From Luteimonas sp. (GTDB lineage Bacteria > Pseudomonadota > Gammaproteobacteria > Xanthomonadales > Xanthomonadaceae), in contig JANPZU010000005.1 of assembly GCA_024707405.1 (NCBI GenBank), forward strand, positions 124,001 to 188,000: a stretch of DNA of 64,000 nucleotides, in the 5' to 3' direction. The notes below the pieces were generated by a model, which saw nothing but the letters and a program-made list of their open reading frames with translations, ran no database searches and was not told where the DNA came from. The number at the start of each line of letters is the position of its first letter. Positions within the stretch are counted from its first letter, which is position 1. Both the position numbers and the translations under genes were made by a program. Below, one piece after another: positions 39,476 to 48,958 of the stretch.

Positions 39476-40363
39476 GTGATCGACGACTTCCTCTCGCACC
39501 TGCAGGTCGAACGAAGGGTGTCGCCGCACACGCTCGACGGCTATCGACGCGACCTGGAGTCGCTCTCTGCGTGGACGGACAAATACGGCCCAGGTGACGT
39601 GAAAGCGTTGCGGGACGGCGACATCCGCGCATTCGTCGCGGCCGAGCATCGCCGCGGGCTGTCGCCCAAGAGCCTGCAGCGCCGATTGTCCGCCGTGCGC
39701 AGTTATTTCCAATGGCTGCTCAAGCACGGACATGTCGTCGCCAACCCGGCTGCCGGCGTGCGTGCGCCCAAGGCACCGCGCAAGTTGCCGCAGGTACTCG
39801 ATCCCGACGAGGCCAAGGCGCTGGTCGAAGTGCCGACCGACGTGCCGCTCGGCCTGCGTGATCGCGCCATGCTGGAGTTGTTCTACTCGTCCGGCCTGCG
39901 TTTGAGCGAACTGTGTGCGCTGCGCTGGCGCGACCTGCATCTCGACGAGGGATTGGTCAGCGTGCTCGGCAAGGGCAACAAGCAGCGCATCGTCCCGGTG
40001 GGGTCGCATGCGCGCAACGCACTGCACGAATGGCGGACAGACAGCGGCGGCACCGACGATGCGCCTGTGTTCCCGGGCCGAGGCGGCGGGCCGATCAGCG
40101 CACGCGCGATCCAGATCCGCATGCGCCAGTTGGCGCAGCGTCAGGGTTTGTTCAAGCGCGTGCATCCGCACCTGCTGCGGCATTCGTTCGCCAGTCACGT
40201 GCTGGAATCGTCCGGCGACCTGCGTGGCGTGCAGGAGCTGCTGGGGCACGCCGACATTTCCACCACCCAGATCTACACGCACCTCGACTTCGGCCATCTG
40301 GCGAAGGTGTACGACGCTGCGCATCCGCGGGCGCGCCGCAAGCGCGGCGACGGGGCTGCGTAA
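39476..40363 (+). CDS. xerC: Tyrosine recombinase XerC
   Basis: Resolves chromosome dimers at dif together with XerD. 295 residues. The SAM-like N-terminal domain (FLSHLQVERRVSPHTLDGYRRDL) is followed by the catalytic domain: Arg in SSGLRLSELCAL, HPHLLRHSFASHVL (HxxR), His in LGHADISTTQIYTHLD and the nucleophile Tyr in the same segment. Starts at GTG 39476 in its usual dapF-DUF484-xerC context. Confidence 0.95.
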   Translation: MIDDFLSHLQVERRVSPHTLDGYRRDLESLSAWTDKYGPGDVKALRDGDIRAFVAAEHRRGLSPKSLQRRLSAVRSYFQWLLKHGHVVANPAAGVRAPKAPRKLPQVLDPDEAKALVEVPTDVPLGLRDRAMLELFYSSGLRLSELCALRWRDLHLDEGLVSVLGKGNKQRIVPVGSHARNALHEWRTDSGGTDDAPVFPGRGGGPISARAIQIRMRQLAQRQGLFKRVHPHLLRHSFASHVLESSGDLRGVQELLGHADISTTQIYTHLDFGHLAKVYDAAHPRARRKRGDGAA

Positions 40364-40379
40364 AGCGACGAAAGTCGTG

Positions 40380-40407
40380 CTTGAACCGGCCGAGGGCGGC
40401 CCCACCT
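40380..40407 (+). promoter_or_regulatory. Sigma-32 (heat-shock) promoter of hslVU
   Basis: CTTGAA (40380-40385) and CCCCACCT (40400-40407), spaced by 14 bp, match the sigma-32 -35 and -10 consensus (CTTGAA, CCCCATNT) with one or two changes. It lies 25 bp before hslV, the expected place for a heat-shock protease operon. Confidence 0.75.
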
Positions 40408-40432
40408 CGTTGGGAAGACCCCAGGAGGCCGC

Positions 40433-40984
40433 ATGGATCCCAGCCAGAACCCCAACGTATTCCACGCCACGACGATCCTGTCGGTGCGCCGCGACGGCAA
40501 GGTGGCCGTGGCCGGCGACGGTCAGGTGACCCTCGGCCACACCGTGATGAAGGGCAACGCGCGCAAGGTGCGCCGGCTCGGCAAGGACGGGCAGGTGCTG
40601 GCGGGCTTCGCCGGGGCCGCCGCCGATGCGTTCACGCTGTTCGAGCTGTTCGAATCGAAGCTGGAGAAGCACGGCCAGTTGCAGCGGGCCGCGGTGGAGA
40701 TGGCGAAGGATTGGCGCACCGAACGCCGCTTCGGCAAGCTCGAGGCGTTGCTGGCGGTGGCCGACAAGGACACTTCGCTGATCATCAGCGGTACCGGTGA
40801 CGTGATCGAACCCGAGGACGGCATCATCGCGATCGGTTCGGGCGGTTCGTATGCACTGTCCGCCGCGCGCGCGCTGCTGGCGCATACGCAGCTCGACGCC
40901 CGCACCATCGCCACCGAGGCGCTCAACATTGCTGGCGACATCTGCATCTACACCAACCGCAACGTCGTCGTCGAAGAACTTTGA
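40433..40984 (+). CDS. hslV: ATP-dependent protease subunit HslV (ClpQ)
   Basis: Proteolytic core of the two-component HslUV protease. 183 residues. Threonine of [14 protein letters not shown] is the N-terminal nucleophile after processing. The proteasome-beta-like [25 protein letters not shown] and [13 protein letters not shown] segments are complete. Together with HslU it degrades misfolded proteins. Transcribed from the sigma-32-like promoter at 40380. Confidence 0.97.
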   Translation: MDPSQNPNVFHATTILSVRRDGKVAVAGDGQVTLGHTVMKGNARKVRRLGKDGQVLAGFAGAAADAFTLFELFESKLEKHGQLQRAAVEMAKDWRTERRFGKLEALLAVADKDTSLIISGTGDVIEPEDGIIAIGSGGSYALSAARALLAHTQLDARTIATEALNIAGDICIYTNRNVVVEEL

Positions 40985-41013
40985 TCTCGATACCGGCTGC
41001 CCGTCCCGTTCGC

Positions 41014-41103
41014 CCTGAGCGTAGCGCCGCAGGCGCGGAGTCGAAGGGCGTCCCCCCTCATCGCCATGCCCTTCGACTCCGCGCCTGCGGCGCTACGCTC
41101 AGG
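41014..41103. repeat. 36-bp perfect inverted repeat between hslV and hslU
   Basis: The arms 41014-41049 and 41068-41103 are exact reverse complements separated by 18 bp. Both arms contain the CCTGAGCGTAGCG and TCGAAGGG blocks of a short dispersed repeat common in proteobacteria. Inside an operon it would form a very stable mRNA hairpin and could attenuate hslU or stabilise hslV mRNA. The right arm ends about 28 bp before the hslU ATG. Confidence 0.85.
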
Positions 41104-41131
41104 ACAAACGGAGTCCTTCAGGAAATACCCA

Positions 41132-42523
41132 ATGACAAGACAACGAGAAGATGTCAGTTCCACCATGACCCCGCGCGAGATCGTGCAGGAACTCGACCGC
41201 CACATCGTCGGCCAGCATTCGGCCAAGCGCGCGGTCGCCATCGCACTGCGCAATCGCTGGCGTCGCGCGCAACTGCCCGACGACCTGCGCAACGAGGTGA
41301 TGCCCAAGAACATCCTGATGATCGGGCCGACCGGCGTCGGCAAGACCGAGATCGCCCGTCGGTTGGCGACGCTGGCCAACGCGCCGTTCGTGAAGGTGGA
41401 GGCGACGCGCTTCACCGAGGTCGGCTATGTGGGCAAGGACGTCGAGCAGATCATCCGAGACCTGGCCGACACCGCCGTCAAGCTCTATCGCGAGCAGGCC
41501 AAGAAGAAGGTGCGCACGCAGGCCGAGGAACGCGCGGAAGACCGCATCCTCGATGCTTTGTTGCCGCGCCGTGAAGCGCAGCAGCCGGCGTTCGGGTTCG
41601 GCAGCGGCACGACCACGGTCGACATCGGCGCGGAACCGTCCGCGAAGGAATCGGAAACGCGGCAGAAGCTGCGCCGCCAATTGCGTGCGGGCGAACTGGA
41701 CGAACGCGAGATCGAGCTCGAACTGGCCGCCAACGCTGGCGTCGACATCATGACCCCGCCCGGCATGGAAGAGATGGGACAGCAGCTGCGGCAGATGTTC
41801 GCCAACCTCGGCGGCGGCAAGACCCATGCGCGCAAGCTCACGATCAAGGCGGCCCGCCCGCAGCTGGTCGAGGAAGAGGCGGCGAAGCTGGTCAACGAGG
41901 ACGATGTGCGCGAAGCCGCCATCGAAGCCTGCGAGCAGCACGGCATCGTGTTCATCGACGAGATCGACAAGGTCGCCAAGCGTGGCGAGAACGTGGGCGG
42001 CGGCGACGTCAGTCGCGAAGGCGTGCAGCGCGACCTGCTGCCGCTGGTGGAAGGTTCGACCGTCAGCACCAAGTACGGCTCGGTCAAGACCGACCACATC
42101 CTGTTCATCGCTTCCGGTGCGTTCCACCTCGCAAAACCGAGCGATCTGATCCCGGAGATGCAGGGGCGTTTCCCGATCCGCGTCGAACTGGGTGCGTTGA
42201 GCAAGGACGATTTCGTCCGCATCCTCACCGAACCCAAGGCCGCGTTGACCAAGCAGTACGTCGAACTGCTCAGGACGGAAGGTGTGCAACTGTCGTTCAC
42301 CGACGATGCCGTCGAGCGCCTTGCCGAGATCGCCGCGCAGGTCAACGAGCGCCAGGAAAACATCGGTGCCCGCCGCCTGCATACCGTCCTTGAACGCCTG
42401 CTCGATACGCTCAGTTTCGAAGCGCCTGACAAGGGCGGCATGGTCGCCATCGATCGTGCCTACGTCGACGCCCACCTGGGTGAATTGGTGAAGGATCCCG
42501 ACCTCAGCCGCTACATCCTGTGA
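41132..42523 (+). CDS. hslU: ATP-dependent protease ATPase subunit HslU (ClpY)
   Basis: The AAA+ unfoldase of HslUV. 463 residues. Starts [16 protein letters not shown]; Walker [14 protein letters not shown], the pore loop GYVG after TRFTEV, Walker B IVFIDEID, sensor 1 FIASGAF, and the sensor 2 region [13 protein letters not shown]. The C-terminus PDLSRYIL, which activates HslV, is present. ATG 41132 has AGGAAA upstream; ATG 41165 is another choice. Separated from hslV by the inverted repeat, rather than by the usual short gap. Confidence 0.95.
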   Translation: MTRQREDVSSTMTPREIVQELDRHIVGQHSAKRAVAIALRNRWRRAQLPDDLRNEVMPKNILMIGPTGVGKTEIARRLATLANAPFVKVEATRFTEVGYVGKDVEQIIRDLADTAVKLYREQAKKKVRTQAEERAEDRILDALLPRREAQQPAFGFGSGTTTVDIGAEPSAKESETRQKLRRQLRAGELDEREIELELAANAGVDIMTPPGMEEMGQQLRQMFANLGGGKTHARKLTIKAARPQLVEEEAAKLVNEDDVREAAIEACEQHGIVFIDEIDKVAKRGENVGGGDVSREGVQRDLLPLVEGSTVSTKYGSVKTDHILFIASGAFHLAKPSDLIPEMQGRFPIRVELGALSKDDFVRILTEPKAALTKQYVELLRTEGVQLSFTDDAVERLAEIAAQVNERQENIGARRLHTVLERLLDTLSFEAPDKGGMVAIDRAYVDAHLGELVKDPDLSRYIL

Positions 42524-42618
42524 CTGGAACTGCCCTTCCGGGATAACCGCGAAACCCGTCACACTTCGAGTTGCGTCGCGACGTTATCTTGACGGTCTAA
42601 GTCCGTCGGGGAAGCGGC

Positions 42619-44111
42619 ATGCGATACGTGGTTCGCGGGGTTTGGGGCTTGTTGCTGTTGGCAGTGGGCGGGGTTGCGGGGGCGCAGGTCGTCATCGGCG
42701 ACCTGGAGATGCAATGGGGCGATCCGGGCGCGGCCATGGGTGCGCCCGGGGCGAAGTCCGTAGGTGATCTCAAGCCGCGATTCAACGTCAACCTCGTCAC
42801 TCTCCGTGGCGACAGGATCGGGCTTGATCCGGAGCAGGCGTTCCGTGCGGCTGGCGACCTGTATGCGTTGTCGGGGCGACGGGTCGCGGTCGAATTCGCC
42901 TATGCCAAGAACGCAGCCCGCACGCCGGCCAACCGGATCGGCATCGAGGCGATCGTCCCGGCGGACGACATCGACGGCCAGCGCGAACATCCCCTTGCGG
43001 GCAGGGTGCATGCCGTGCCCAAGTCGCAACTGGGTACCAAGCGCTGGATGACCATCGCCTGCAAGTTCAGCGACATCGCCGATGAGCAGCGCACGGTGGC
43101 CCACTTCCGTGCCCAGTATGGTGACGAGGTGGGCCGGCTCGGCCACTACTGGCGCGAGGTCTCGCACCAGAAGATCAACCTGGCCGGCAGCGATGCCGTC
43201 GGCTGGTACACGCTGCCGCATCCGCGCTCGCACTACGTCACCACCGGTGACGACGGCAAGGACAAGGCCGACCTCGAGAAACTGTTCGCGGACTGCGGGC
43301 AGGCCGCGGATCCGGACGTGGACTACACCACCATCTTCGGGTTGAACATGATGTTCAACGGCGACCTCGATGGTTACGCCTGGGGGGTGGACACTGCGCG
43401 GTGCTGGACGGCATCCGCAGGTGCTTCCCCAATACCTGGAACCCGCCGTGGGCGTTCAACAACCTCGGCATCCTCGCGCACGAGATGGGGCATGCCTACG
43501 GGTTGCCGCACTCGGACAATTCCGATGGCGACGACGATACCTACGACAACCCGTGGGACGTGATGAGCGACAGTTGGCGCAACGCGGTGCAGGATGCCGT
43601 CTACGGTACCCGTCCCAAGCACATCAACATCCTGCAGCGCGACCGCCTGGGCTGGGTCGATGCGGCCCGCAAGCGGACGCTGGCGCCGCCCGTCGACGAG
43701 GAATACACGGTGGTGCTGGACTATGCCAGCAACAATGCCGCGCTCTCGACCAACACCCAGATGCTGGTGCTGCAGACGCCGAGTTCGCCCGATCCCTACG
43801 CAGGCACGTTCTACACCGTCGAGGCCCGGCAGCGTGCCGACACTTACGAAGGTGCCCTGGCCGGCACCGCGGTGATCATCCACCTGGTCGGCACGGCCTA
43901 CCGCTTCGCGGCCGAGAGCCAGGACGTCGACATGCCCCCGGCCACGGTGTCCAACAACGAAGGCTCGATGTTCAAGGTCGGCGAAGGCTGGACGTCCCCC
44001 GACCAGTTGTTCCACGTCTTCGTCGAGTCGCAGACGGCATCGGGCTTCGTGGTCAAGGTGCGCAGGCCGGCGGTGGTCACGGGCGGCCAGCAGCAACCCC
44101 GGCGGAGGTAG
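42619..44111 (+). pseudogene. Secreted metzincin-like metallopeptidase, single-base frameshift
   Basis: An exported protein: MRYVVRGVWGLLLLAVGGVAGAQ is a signal peptide. The zinc site is LAHEMGHAYGLPHS, an HExxHxxGxxH pattern with a Met-turn candidate in DVMSDSW. The first half (VDYTTIFGLNMMFNGDLDGYAWG) and the second (CAVLDGIRRCFPNTWNPPWAFNNLGILAHE) read in different frames. The break lies in six G (43382-43387); a seventh gives 497 residues and the family-like run AWGGG. The C-terminal region is beta-rich (YTVVLDYASNNAAL) and may be a domain for substrate binding. Closest to M6/M11-like peptidases; exact family unsure. Confidence 0.8.
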
Positions 44112-44149
44112 GCGGCCGGCCCTCGGCGCGACGATGCGATAATCCCCGC

Positions 44150-44908
44150 ATGGACGCATCCGACAAGCCCGGCACCACCCATTTCGGTTTCCGCGACGTT
44201 CCGCTCGCCGACAAGCAGAAGCTGGTCGGCGAGGTGTTCTCGTCGGTCGCCGGCAAGTACGACCTGATGAACGACCTGATGAGCCTCGGCATCCATCGGG
44301 TGTGGAAGCGCTACTTCGTCGGCACCGCGCAGGTGAAGAAGGGCGATCGCGTGCTCGACCTGGCGGGTGGCACCGGCGACATCGCGGCGTTGCTCAAGGA
44401 TCGCGTCGGCGAGACCGGTGAGCTGGTGCTCGGCGACATCAATGGCACGATGCTGCGCGTCGGACGCGACCGCATGACCGACCGCGGCAACGTACGCGGC
44501 TTCGAGTATGTGCAGTGCAATGCCGAGAAGTTGCCGTTCCCGGATGCCAGCTTCGACCTTGTCACCATCGCGTTCGGTCTGCGCAACGTCACCGACAAGG
44601 ATGCCGCCCTGCGCGAGATGCTGCGCGTGCTCAAGGTCGGCGGGCAGGCGCGGGTGCTGGAGTTCTCGGAAGTGAAGGCCGAGTGGTTCAAGCCGATCTA
44701 CGACTTCCACTCGTTCAACATCCTGCCGAAGCTGGGCAGCCTGTTCGCCGGCGATCCAGGCAGCTACCAGTACCTGGCCGAATCGATCCGCAAGCACCCG
44801 CCGCAGGACGAGCTGAAGGCGATGATGGATGCGGCCGGTTTCGCGCGGGCGCGTTACCGCAACCTGTCGGGCGGGATCGTGGCCATCCATGATGGCTGGA
44901 AGGCCTGA
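44150..44908 (+). CDS. ubiE: Ubiquinone/menaquinone biosynthesis C-methyltransferase UbiE
   Basis: SAM-dependent C-methylation of the quinone ring. 252 residues. Signature AGKYDLMNDLMSLGIHRVWKR, SAM-binding VLDLAGGTGDIAALL, and GSYQYLAESIRKHPPQ with NLSGGIVAIHDGWKA are complete. A -10-like GATAAT stands just before the ATG, giving a short or no leader. It stands alone between the metalloprotease and the aminopeptidase. Confidence 0.97.
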   Translation: MDASDKPGTTHFGFRDVPLADKQKLVGEVFSSVAGKYDLMNDLMSLGIHRVWKRYFVGTAQVKKGDRVLDLAGGTGDIAALLKDRVGETGELVLGDINGTMLRVGRDRMTDRGNVRGFEYVQCNAEKLPFPDASFDLVTIAFGLRNVTDKDAALREMLRVLKVGGQARVLEFSEVKAEWFKPIYDFHSFNILPKLGSLFAGDPGSYQYLAESIRKHPPQDELKAMMDAAGFARARYRNLSGGIVAIHDGWKA

Positions 44909-44985
44909 ACCGCGGGGCACGCGCGACGCGCGGACGGCGGCGATAGAATCGTCGCTTCGTTCCCGCCAGAAGGCTTCCCCCGGCC

Positions 44986-46996
44986 ATGCAAGTCCCCGCA
45001 CTGCGCTTTTCCCTGGTTCCGCTGATCCTCTCGTTCGCGTTCATCGCTGGCTGCAAGCAGCAGGACGCTCCGGCGGCCGCTGCAACCGGGCCTTCCAGGG
45101 AGGCTGCCGTGGCCGATCGTGACGAGCACTCGTATTCCGAGCCGCAGCAGGTCGCCATCGACGACCTTGCGCTGGACATCTCGCTCGATTTCGATGCCAG
45201 GGACCATTGCCGGCGCCGCGACCTACGCGTTGGAATGGAAGGATCCCGCCGCGACGCGGCTGGTGCTCGACACCCGCGACCTGACCATCGACAAGGTGGA
45301 AGGCGAAGCGAATGGCGCCTGGCAGCCGCTGCAGTACGCGCTGTCCGACAAGGACGCGACGCTCGGCAGCAAGCTCACCATCGAGGTTCCGGATCGCAAC
45401 GCGAAAGTGCGCGTCGGCTATCGCACGTCGCCGGATGCTTCGGGGCTGCAGTGGCTGACGCCGGAGATGACCGAAGGCAAGCAATTGCCGTTCATGTTCA
45501 GCCAGTCGCAGCAGATCCACGCGCGCAGTTGGGTGCCGCTGCAGGACACGCCGCAGGTGCGCTACACCTACAGCGCACGCGTGACCACGCGCCCGGACGT
45601 GATGGTGCTGATGAGCGCCGACAACGATCCGGCCGCGGTGCGCGACGGCGAATACACCTTCACCATGCCGCAGCGCATCCCGTCCTACCTGATGGCGATC
45701 GCCGCCGGCGACCTGGTGTTCAAGCCCATTTCCGGGCGCAGCGGCGTCTGGGCGGAGCCGTCGATGGTGGACAAGGCCGTGGCCGAGTTCATCGATACCG
45801 AGAAGATGATCGCCACCACCGAGGCGCTCTACGGCCCGTACCGCTGGGAACGCTACGACCTGCTGGTGCTGCCACCGTCGTTCCCCTACGGCGGCATGGA
45901 AAACCCGCGCCTGTCGTTCATCACCCCTACGGTCATCGTCGGCGACAAGTCGCTGGTGTCGCTGATCGCGCACGAACTGGCGCATAGCTGGTCGGGCAAC
46001 CTGGTCACCTTCTCCAGCGCCAAGCACGGCTGGCTCAACGAAGGCTTCACCAGCTACGTCGAGAACCGCATCGTCGAGGCCTTGTACGGCAAGGACGTCA
46101 GCGACATGGAGTACGCGATCGCGCGCAACACGCTCGGTCGCGAGATCAAGGACATGCCCGAGGCGACGCAGGCGCTTGCGGTCAAACCCGGCACCGAACT
46201 CGATGCCGATGGTGCACTCAGCGCCGTGTCCTACGACAAGGGGGCATGGTTCCTGCAGTTCCTGGAAGAGCGCTTCGGTCGCGAGACGTTCGATCCGTTC
46301 CTGCGCGAATACTTCGACCACTTCGCGTTCCAGAGCATCACCACGGAGACCTTCCTCGCGTACGCGAAAACGCACCTGTTCGACAAGCATCCGGGCAAGG
46401 TGTCCGATGCCGAGATCCAGGAGTGGGTGTACGGCCCGGGCATCCCGGCAAGCGCTCCGCAAGTCCTGTCGCAGCGCTTCGGCATCGTCGACTCGGCGCG
46501 GCTGGGATGGCGCGGCAGCAAGCAGTTGCCGCCGGTCGTGATCACCCAGCCGTGGATCACGCAGGAATGGCTGCACTTCCTCGACGGCATGCCCGAGACG
46601 CTGCCCGTCGCCGACCTCGCCCAGCTCGATGCCGCCTACCACTTCACCGGCACGGCCAACGGCGAGATCGCGATGCGCTGGTATCCGCTCGCGATCCGCA
46701 GCGGTTACGCGGAGGCGAACGAAGCCGCGGCCGCGTTCGTGCAGCGCATCGGCCGGCGCAAGCTGATCATGCCGATCTACACCGCGCTGGTGCAGACCGA
46801 ACCCGGGTTGGCGCTGGCGAAGGAGGCTTTCGAGAAGGCGCGTCCCGGCTACCATCCGATCACGACCGGGTCGGTGGAAAAGGTGATCGCCGACGCCAAG
46901 CCGAAGCCCGCGCCCGTCGTCGCGCCGGCACCTGCCGACGATGAAAGCGAAGCGCCCGCATCCGACGAGCCGGCCAGCGTGCCGCCGACGAACTGA
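44986..46996 (+). pseudogene. M1 family aminopeptidase (LTA4 hydrolase-like) lipoprotein, single-base frameshift
   Basis: A lipoprotein signal (LILSFAFIAGC) precedes a 669-residue metallopeptidase. The M1 exopeptidase motif GGMENPRLSFITP and zinc site HELAHSWSGNLVTFSSAKHGWLNEG (HExxH and distant Glu) are intact. The C-terminal helical domain is of the LTA4-hydrolase type (TALVQTEPGLALAKEAF). The frame breaks at GGG (45200-45202), where DLALDISLDFDAR changes to TIAGAATYALEWKDP; one G less joins them exactly. The sequence has the same AGGGACC context as the algR break. Removes N-terminal residues from peptides at the envelope. Confidence 0.88.
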
Positions 46997-47007
46997 CGCC
47001 ATCCCGC

Positions 47008-47961
47008 GTGCCGATGCTGCAATTGCTCGCGATCGTCGTTGCATTGGCCTGCGTGGCGGCGGTGGTCGTCGTGCTGCGCGATCCGCGCCGGTTGATCCGC
47101 CTCGAATACACGCGGCAACGCATCGCCTGTGGATTCGCGTTGCGCTCGGTCGTGATCGATGGCAAGCGTTGGTGCTACGTCGAGCGGGCAGGGGATGCGC
47201 CCGATGCACCGACGATGGTGCTGATCCATGGCTACACGGGCAGCAAGGAAAACTGGTATCGCCTGTGCGCGGCGCTTGGTCGCCGCTACAGGCTGATCGC
47301 ACCGGATCTGCCCGGCTGGGGCGACAGCGAACGCGTGCCCGGCGCCGACCATGGCTTCGTGGCGCAGGCCGGCAACGTGGCCGGCTTCCTGCGCCATGTC
47401 GTCGGCACGCCGGTGGTGCTGGTCGGGCATTCGATGGGCGGCGCGATTGCCGCACTGGTCGCGGCGCGCCATCCGGAACTGGTCGCGCGCGTGGCTTTGC
47501 TCAATGCAGCGGGCGCCGAGTTCAAGGAAAACGCCTTCGCCCGCGCCGTGCTCGATGGCGCCAATCCCTTCGGGATCGAAGACCAGGCTGCGCTGGAACG
47601 CTATCTGTCGATCCTGTTCCACGAACGCCGGACGCGGCCGTTCCTGCCTTGGCCTGGCACCTGGGCCTACGTGGCCTTCCGTCGGCGCGAAGCTGCATTC
47701 GAGCAATCGGTGCTCGATCGCATCGGCCGTGGCGACGAGCGCCTGCAGCCGTGGCAGGAAGCCGATCGCATCCGCCAGCCGACCTTGCTGTTGTGGGGCG
47801 AGCACGACCACGTGATCGATCCCAGTGCGCTCGAGCTGTACGCGCAGCGCATCCCGCAGGCGCACAAGCGATTGTTGGCACGCAGCGGGCACATGACCTT
47901 GATGGAAGAACCGGGCGCCGTGGCCGATGCGTTGCGCGCACTGATGGAGGAAAACGCATGA
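47008..47961 (+). CDS. Alpha/beta hydrolase, membrane-anchored
   Basis: 317 residues. One N-terminal helix (LLAIVVALACVAAVVVVL) anchors an alpha/beta hydrolase domain: MVLIHGYTGSKENWYR (oxyanion), nucleophile Ser in LVGHSMGGAIAAL, acid Asp in GEHDHVID, base His in RSGHMTLMEEP. Resembles lipases/esterases of the 2-hydroxymuconic-semialdehyde hydrolase type; substrate unknown. GTG 47008 is the start chosen; ATG 47014 is possible. The stop overlaps the next ATG. Confidence 0.9.
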   Translation: MPMLQLLAIVVALACVAAVVVVLRDPRRLIRLEYTRQRIACGFALRSVVIDGKRWCYVERAGDAPDAPTMVLIHGYTGSKENWYRLCAALGRRYRLIAPDLPGWGDSERVPGADHGFVAQAGNVAGFLRHVVGTPVVLVGHSMGGAIAALVAARHPELVARVALLNAAGAEFKENAFARAVLDGANPFGIEDQAALERYLSILFHERRTRPFLPWPGTWAYVAFRRREAAFEQSVLDRIGRGDERLQPWQEADRIRQPTLLLWGEHDHVIDPSALELYAQRIPQAHKRLLARSGHMTLMEEPGAVADALRALMEENA

Positions 47962-48689
47962 AGACCATTCCGTTCGTTGCCGGACTCCTGGCCATTGCCT
48001 TGCTGGCTGGCTGCATCGACCGCGAAGCGAAGGAGGCCGCGCGCGTACAGGCGCTGGCGGCGGCCAACGAAAGCCAGGCCGCCGAGGCCGAAACGGCATT
48101 CGAGAAAGCCATCGCCGACGAGAACTGGGGGCTGGCCAAGGCGCAGGCCGACATGCTGTTGGCCGGTTTGCCAGACACGCAGGCCGCCGAACGCGTGCGT
48201 GCACGCTACGACGAAGTCAAGGCGAAAGGCGATGCCGAGGCGGAAGCGCGTCGCGTCGCGGCGTTGTGGTCATACCAGTCGCAGCCCGTCGGCAGGCGGC
48301 AGCAACTGTCCGCCGCGATCTACGCCAAGGAGCAGCTCGATGTCGATGGCTCCGGCAACAAGCCGGTGCGCCTGATCTTCCGCGACCATCCCGAATGGGG
48401 GCGCAGCAGCTACCTCGTGCTGCAGGCCGGAGACTTCTCGCGCGCTTGCTACCGTAGTTGCCGGGTTCACGTGACCGTCGACGATGCCGCGCCGCGCCGC
48501 ATGGCTGCGAACCGTCCGAACACCGATGAAGCCATCGCCATGTTCATCGACGACGGAAAGGCGCTGTGGCGGCTGACCAAGGATGCCAAGGTCGTCCGCA
48601 TCGAATTCGAGACCCGCGACAAGGGCGCGCTGACGGCGATGTTCGAAGTCGCGGGACTGGATCGCACGCAGTTGCCCGGCTGGGATTGA
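47958..48689 (+). CDS. Lipoprotein, unknown family
   Basis: 243 residues. The lipobox ALLAGC is followed by a helical coiled-coil-like region rich in Ala, Glu and Lys (residues 22-90), then a beta-rich domain (VRLIFRDHPEWGRSSYLVLQ, ACYRSCRVHVTVDD, AKVVRIEFETRDKGALTAMFEVAGL). No family recognised. The last 109 bp recur at 53581-53689 downstream of a glycan island. Coupled by ATGA to the hydrolase gene. Confidence 0.75.
   Translation: MKTIPFVAGLLAIALLAGCIDREAKEAARVQALAAANESQAAEAETAFEKAIADENWGLAKAQADMLLAGLPDTQAAERVRARYDEVKAKGDAEAEARRVAALWSYQSQPVGRRQQLSAAIYAKEQLDVDGSGNKPVRLIFRDHPEWGRSSYLVLQAGDFSRACYRSCRVHVTVDDAAPRRMAANRPNTDEAIAMFIDDGKALWRLTKDAKVVRIEFETRDKGALTAMFEVAGLDRTQLPGWD
48581..48689 (+). 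repeat. 109-bp repeat, copy A (3' end of the lipoprotein gene)
   Basis: Identical to 53581-53689 at 100 of 109 positions; the first 50 bases and an internal block of 20 are exact. Both copies are in the same orientation and end at a TGA. Together they bound the region with the pyruvyl transferase and the GT4-GT2 fusion. Confidence 0.9.
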
Positions 48690-48709
48690 ACGCGGGCTGA
48701 GTTGCAGGC

Positions 48710-48958
48710 ATGGAATTCGACATCGCCATCGTGGCCGTCGTCAGTACACTCGCCATCGCGTTGCATGTCGTACTGTTCGTCTTGATCCGCCGCTGGATGG
48801 ATCGCGACCTCGCGCTGTCTTTCGCCGGCGATGATGTGGCAAAGCACGGCTACATGCTCGAATGCCTGCGTCGCGCGAAGCGGCAAGGTGTCAAACGGCG
48901 GCAATTGCCTGAGTGGTTGGAGCGTGAATCATCACGCTATCAGGCGACCATGGCCTGA
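48710..48958 (+). CDS. Small single-helix protein, unknown
   Basis: 82 residues. One membrane helix at residues 7-27 (VAVVSTLAIALHVVLFVLI) and a basic, helical tail (RRAKRQGVKRRQLPEWLERES). No family recognised. Starts 20 bp after the lipoprotein gene and overlaps the end of the convergent pyruvyl transferase gene by 27 bp. Confidence 0.65.
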   Translation: MEFDIAIVAVVSTLAIALHVVLFVLIRRWMDRDLALSFAGDDVAKHGYMLECLRRAKRQGVKRRQLPEWLERESSRYQATMA

